From the NCBI GenBank assembly GCA_000310025.1, contig FN649743.1:4508050-4572049 (forward strand): 64,000 nt of DNA, written 5' to 3'. Source of the stretch: Ectocarpus siliculosus (lineage: Eukaryota > Sar > Phaeophyceae > Ectocarpales > Ectocarpaceae). Positions 59,601-64,000 of this stretch are shown here, piece by piece. Position 1 is the stretch's first letter; each line of letters opens with the position of its first letter. The notes beneath the pieces are model-generated. The model was not told where the DNA came from, made no database searches, and saw only the letters and a list, made by a program, of their open reading frames with translations. The position numbers and the translations under genes were made by a program.

Positions 59601-62600
59601 TGGGCCGCACCCCTTTCTCCGTCATCTCGCGCACGAGGGAAACCGCGTCTCGCCATCTCCCGGCGCCCCCGCACGCCGCCATAACCTGCCGTTGTCGTGA
59701 GTTTTTTCCCCCGGGGGAGGGGGGAAGATGAGACTCTTTCAGAACACGGATGGGAGACGGGGGTGGACTACTGTTCTGCATGCCTTCGTGGTTGCAGTAG
59801 AACATTCACCACGCGTCGTCAAGAGGACGGAGCATTGTTCCCACAGGACCGATCACCGATGGCCAATCGTCCCTTCCTACCTTGCCAAAGGTGCCTCAAA
59901 AATGTCTTCCCTCGCCTATCTACCTATCGATATCACTTCCCGCCTCTTCAACCCACTTCCGATGCCCCAGTACAGGGGGGGGAGGCGTCGAACCAAGCAA
60001 GAAAAAAGGGGGCCCGGCAGCCGGGAACACACGCTCACCAGGGTGTATACTACCCCGTCGGGAGTCACGCCGGCCGCCTCCATGTCTCTGAGGATGGCAA
60101 GGGCTTGCTTCCCCTGCCTGCGATCCCGGCACGCCGACAGGGCGTTGGTGAAGCACGCCTCGTCCGGTCGGAGACCCGACGCCGACATCTCCCTGAGCAA
60201 GCGCGGCGCATCGATGCCATCGTTTGGGACGACGGGTCTTGCGCTGTTTGTCGAAGGGTGATCCGCCGCCGCCTCCCCCGCCGACAGCGAGCTCGGCGCC
60301 TCGTTGCTATCAACGCTTGTCGCGTTGTTTTCTTTCAAAGGTTGAGCCGTCGCCGCCGCCGCCGCCGCCGCCGCTGCGGGCGTGGACGGCACAACCCCCG
60401 CGACGGCCGCGCACACGGCGATCGCGGCGCTGTACGCGAAGAAGTCGGGCACGTCCATGGCCCTCACCAGGGCCACGAGCTCCGCGGCCGCCTCGGGGGT
60501 CTTCCCGTACACCCCGACGACGCTGTCGTAGGCCGACCCGCTCACCGTCGCCAGGCCGCGCTCCGACATCTCTCTGATCAGCCGGAACGCCTCCGGGAGC
60601 CGGGCCTCCCTCGCGAGCACGGAGATGGCGGCGCTGTAGGTTAGCGCGTCGGCCTCGACGCCCGCCTCGGACATCTCCCGCAGCAGCCTTTTTGCAGGTG
60701 TAGAGGTCGGGGGGGCGGGGCAGGGAGGGAGTTCGATAGGGTACCGAAGAAAATGCAAGTCACGTGTATTACAGCAGTAGCGCATCGGTTGAGGAGGTTT
60801 GATTGGTCACATGTTGAGAACTGTACTGTGCGGTGGGTCGGACGGCGGGAGAAGCTAAGCATTGGCTGCAACAGAAGCAGAGGTGAAAAAATGGCCTATA
60901 TGTATACATGGGTGCCCCTACGAACCTCAAGGCCTGCTCCCACTGCCCGTTGTTCCCGCACGCGGTAATCGTCGCCGCGTAGACGTAGTTGTTTACGGCC
61001 CCCCGCCGGCCCCTCGGCCCCCCCGCCGCCCCCGCTCCTCCCGGAGTACCGCGCTCGGCGTCGTCGTCTCTCCGATCCCGCCTGATGCGGTCAAGCAGAG
61101 CTACCGCTTCTTCCCAGAGCCCGCACTGCCCGGCCACGGTTATGGCGGTGCTGTAGCTGGTGGGCGTGTGCTGGATGCCCTTCCGGGGCATCTGGTCGAA
61201 GAGAGCTAGGGCCTCGGCCCAGTCTGCCGTCCGGGGGCTAGGCGGGGCAGCCGCCGCCGCCGCCGCCGGCCGCTGCCTCCCGGCGGCGCTAGCAGATGCG
61301 GAAGCGCTAGCGGCGGCGGCGCTATTAGCAGAGGCGCTAGCAGCGGCGGCGCTAGCAGCGGCGCTGGAGGACGCCACCTTCGCGGCGGCCGCGTTCCCGT
61401 GCGCGGCGATCATGGCGTGGTAGGTGATGGCGTTCGGCTCCACGCCGGCCTCCTCCATCTCCCGCCAGACCTGCCTCGCCTCCGACGTGCGGCCGTTCTC
61501 GCCCAGCGCGGCCACGAGGGTGGTGTAGGTCACGACGTCGGGGGCGGCGATAACGCACCCACATTCTCCCTCGCCGGAGGCCTGACCCGCCAGGCCCTGC
61601 AGCTCCCGAAACACTTCCATGCTCTCCCGCCACTTCCCCGACATCCCGAGGGCGCGCATCGTGGCCCCGTACGTGCCGACCGTCGGCCGTAGCGGAACCC
61701 TCCCGCCGGGCACCACCGCTCCCGCTCTCCCCGCTGCGTCTAGCTCTCGCAGCAGGCCCAGGGCCTTCTGCCACTGCTTGCCGGAACCGCACGCGGCGAT
61801 GCAGATGTTGTAGCTGATCTCGTTGACCTCCAGCCCTGCGCCCTTGGCTCGCTCGAGGAGACCGAGGCACCGCTTCCACTCCCCCGCGGCCGTGCAGGCT
61901 TCCAGGGTAGCGTTTAGGCAGAAGGAGTTCGGGGTGACGCCGCGGGCCCACATCCTCTCGAAGACGGCCAGAGCCTCGCGCCACCGGGAGCACTTCGCCA
62001 GGTGCATGAGGCAGCTGTTGTACGCGTGGCTGCTGACTCTGCCGTCGCTGCCGCCCGTCGTTCCCTTCTCCGCCTGAAGAGTCATGTCGCACGTGTGTGT
62101 TCGTGTGTGTTCGTGTGTGTGCGTTTGAATGAGCATCGACCGAGCTAGCCCGCTGACCAAACAAAAGACGTCAGCCTCACTGGGGCCAATAACAAAAAAC
62201 GCTCCTGAAGGCCATGATCTGGGACCCTGTGATCGATCGTCATGGGAAAGTCTACGCTAATCTCCGGACAAAAGACAGCTTGCTACCGTGTGCGTGTGCG
62301 CGCGCGTTTGAAAAAGCATTGACCGTGCTAGCCGGCTGACCAATGAAAAGACGTCAGCCTCAGTGCGGCCAAAAACCAAAACGATTCTGAAGGCCATGAG
62401 CTGGGACCCCGTGATGTGTTTGTGTGTGTCATTATTATTAGCATCGACCGCACTAATCGGCTGACCAATGAAAAGACGTCAGTCTCAGCGGTTGAAACAC
62501 AAAACACTTCTAAATGCCATTATCTGGGACACCGTGAGGGGGCGGCATGGGGGAGGCTAAGCTATTCTACGGATGAAAGACATAAACGGTAGCAACAGCA

Positions 62601-63335
62601 GACCACGTGTCTACCAAGGCTGCTACATTGCACTCGCGTTCTTTTTGGAGTGCTGCGTGTGCATATTCCAACAAAATTGAGCTCACGGGACGGAGTGCGC
62701 TCCAACATCGCGAACCAAAATAAAAAAAAACACGGCATGTTTCTCTGCTGTAACATCGCCAAAGACAAAAAACAACACATAAAACCGCCCCTGAAACAGT
62801 TAGCTCACGGCTCAGAAGCGGCTATCGCAGTCGTCTTTTGCAACAAAAAGTATGCGAAAAAATCTTCCGCACCGGTCAACTACTGCCTACTGGTGCCCCC
62901 CCCCCCCGTGTTGCTTCACACCGTGCCGCCAGTAGTCTTAGCGAGGCTATTAAGCTATTAAGCTATTAAGCTTGGTTGTAGTAGGGGTTACCGGTGTGGG
63001 TTGGGGGTTAGGGTCACGAAACCCCCCTCTCTATTTTATGTAGTACCTCGTAAGATATAAAAATAATATCCTCACTGTGAGGCGGTCCGTGTCGCCTCCC
63101 TCACCTCCCCAAACTTGGCCTCTGCAGTTTCCGCCTCCTCCAGCTCCCGCATCACCCCTCGCCAGTTCCACCGCGACATGCCCCTGATCTTCACCACGAA
63201 GTCTCGGGAGCGGGCGAACGCGGCCCTCCCTTTCTTGGTCCCTCTCCTCGCGCCCCTCCCCCTCCCTTCCCCGGGGCGCCGTCTGCGCACCCCCCTGCCG
63301 CCGCCGCCGCGCCCCCCTTGCCCCCCCTCTCTCAT
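56665..63335 (-). CDS. Pentatricopeptide-repeat (PPR) protein, about eight exons
   Basis: Exons on minus in coding order are 63335(or higher)-63105, 62073-60926, 60687-60039, 59685-59486, 58867-58684, 57820-57647, 57117-57058 and 56784-56665. All junctions are GT-AG and phases agree, giving about 920 residues. Degenerate 35-residue PPR helical pairs run throughout; motif pieces join across introns, for example WEQALR with LLREMSEAGVEADALTYS, and NPNTVT with YSSAILACSASGQ. Others are WREALAVFERMWARGVTPNS and ARQVWREMEEAGVEPNAITY. PPR proteins bind single-stranded RNA in mitochondria or plastids and act in processing, editing or translation. Two Ala-rich low-complexity inserts (about 61250-61380 and 60340-60390) interrupt the array. 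Exon 1 is Arg/Gly-rich with FARSRDFVVKIRG; the start codon and transit peptide are unresolved. The last two exons rest on phase alone. No DYW, E or clear SMR domain was seen. Confidence 0.85.
57305..57490 (-). repeat. Repeat family C, copy 1 (inverted)
   Basis: The words GAAGTGATATCGATGGCATA, GCCATGTTTGGCAAAGTGC, GGAAGGAACGATTGTGCCAT and GTCCTCTCGAGGACG match, in reverse orientation, the copies at 58.05 and 59.78 kb. A SINE-like repeat B copy follows at 57502. It lies in a PPR intron. Confidence 0.6.
57502..57640 (-). mobile_element. SINE-like repeat B, copy 3
   Basis: ATACCTCATGGCGCTTGC, then GGTCCGGTGAGAACCCGG, then GTAGGGATGCAAGGCCAA, and a poly-C run of about 15 at 57625-57639. It sits directly before the donor of the PPR exon at 57647-57820, so the poly-C run abuts the splice site. 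It is slightly shorter than the copies at 47.4 and 51.2 kb. Confidence 0.55.
58040..58200 (+). repeat. Repeat family C, copy 2
   Basis: It shares GAGAGGACGGAGCATTGT, a CGATCACATGGCCAATCG block, TTCCTTCCTA and TGTCGATATCACTTCTTG with the copy at 59.78 kb. A tRNA-like start (ACCGTTGACCAAGCGCGTCC) may mark a SINE head. It lies in the PPR intron between the exons at 57.8 and 58.7 kb. Confidence 0.6.
58520..58683. repeat. CT-rich low-complexity tract
   Basis: CTCT and TCTGTCTC runs of about 160 bases in a PPR intron directly follow the donor of exon 58867-58684. On the coding strand it is a GA-rich tract; it makes spurious Ser/Leu-rich frames. Confidence 0.7.
59775..59960 (+). repeat. Repeat family C, copy 3
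   Basis: AAGAGGACGGAGCATTGT, GACCGATCACCGATGGCCAA, CAAAGGTGCCTCAAAAATGT and TATCGATATCACTTCCCG align with copy 2. It lies in the next PPR intron (59686-60038). Confidence 0.6.
62131..62550 (+). repeat. Repeat family D, three tandem copies
   Basis: Copies at about 62131-62246, 62314-62414 and 62440-62550 share AGCATCGACCG, GGCTGACCAATGAAAAGACG, GAAGGCCATG and TCTGGGACCC. Each is preceded by a GT-rich run. They lie in the first PPR intron. The related inverted copy at the far end of the gene is listed separately. Confidence 0.75.
62551..63104. other. Remainder of the first PPR intron
   Basis: No exon is seen. It contains a poly-C run at 62899-62907, a triple AGCTATTA repeat at about 62950 and a G-rich GGGTTGGGGGTTAGGG word near 62999 that resembles a single degraded telomere unit. 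Confidence 0.35.
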
Positions 63336-63983
63336 AGACGAATATGTTGTCGGCGTCCGTCCTTGTTCGCTTGCTGCTGATGATGCTGCTGCATGCTTCG
63401 AACCCGTACTCGGTGCCCCTGTGTTGTACGGGGGGTGAAATGTTCGTGAAATCGCGGGGGGGGGCGGGACGGACGTTGTTACGTCTCAGTCTTTTGTTTG
63501 AGTGCATCGAGGAGGCGCGAGGAAAATATACAGTCTCTGATTTTCTGTCGACACGCGATTTTTTCACACGTATGGAGACGCGAATTTTCTTGTCGCACGG
63601 ACGGGAGGACCCAAATGGTTGTTCCGCGCGGCAGCAGGAGAGAGAGAGCCAAGATATTTGCGGTAGATTAACCGGCCGGCGTTGTTGGTGAGAAAATCGC
63701 CTTTCCGTCAAAATGTTTGGTGAAGATTTCATGTGATTGTATTCCAGAGGTAGGTGGTCTCGCGCTGGTATGTACGTACCACGGAATCTTAATCTTCGGT
63801 GTATGGCTTCCAACAGACTCATTGTAGATAGCAGTGCAGTGACCAGGAGGTGTCATTCAACCATTTGATCCTCACCGTGAAGAGCTCACGAGTACATCCC
63901 TTTCAATTGATCCCTTTGAAAACACCTTGAACGAGTACTGCCGTTAAAGCACAAAATTCTTGTACCGGTATACAACGGTAGGT
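63336..63983. other. 5' flank of the PPR gene
   Basis: This would hold the PPR promoter and any upstream exon. A minus frame is open across 63031-63822, so the coding start could lie further up than 63335, but composition gives no decision. No promoter motif was assigned. Confidence 0.35.
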
Positions 63984-64000
63984 TGCATAAGATACCACAC
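63984..64000. mobile_element. MITE family A, copy 5, cut by the window edge
   Basis: The last 17 bases (GCATAAGATACCACAC with one more base) match the left terminal inverted repeat of the family. The rest lies outside the window. Confidence 0.45.

Overview
The window looks like nuclear DNA of a brown alga or a close stramenopile, most like Ectocarpus. The reasons are intron-rich genes (introns of about 100 to 1,700 bases), genes on both strands, fairly high GC, abundant short dispersed repeats, poly-C and GTT/CTG tracts, and a TTAGGG/CTAGGG telomere-like array. This organism call is inference; no rRNA or organelle marker is present. I see no prophage, CRISPR array, operon or LTR/viral coding region.

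From left to right: (1) 1-8185 holds a minus-strand Kelch-repeat protein gene with six exons in consistent phase. (2) 8.4-14.6 kb is mostly repeats, including a diverged duplication of about 1 kb (9.5-10.5 kb against 11.9-13.7 kb), a tRNA-like SINE and a few possible exons. (3) 14.7-28.95 kb, all plus strand, is the most unusual part. A multi-pass hydrophobic ORF is followed by a DBP5/DDX19-like DEAD-box homologue that has lost every ATPase motif yet keeps its exon frames. Then comes a second hydrophobic protein (four 36-residue repeats, then seventeen 18-residue repeats), followed by a diverged ubiquitin-specific protease. (4) 29-33.1 kb is intergenic, with minisatellites and a MITE. (5) 33149-36626 encodes a small secreted, cysteine-rich protein with a Pro-Thr repeat linker. 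(6) 36.6-41.2 kb is intergenic with one unassigned ORF. (7) 41252-54013 is a complete 15-exon catalase gene (520 aa) whose introns hold a gap artefact, telomere-like repeats, SINE-like repeats, a MITE and a GC-AG intron. (8) 54-56.6 kb has no recognisable gene. (9) 56665-63335 is a minus-strand pentatricopeptide-repeat (PPR) gene whose introns carry several repeat families.

The genes do not form one pathway. Catalase removes hydrogen peroxide, the PPR protein is expected to bind organelle RNA, the Kelch and cysteine-rich proteins look secreted or membrane-linked, and the 14.7-28.95 kb block pairs hydrophobic repeat proteins with diverged relatives of housekeeping enzymes.

Exon limits come from reading frames, GT/GC-AG sites and phase matching, without transcript evidence. 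Bases 1 to about 330 and 43172-44024 are poor-quality sequence.
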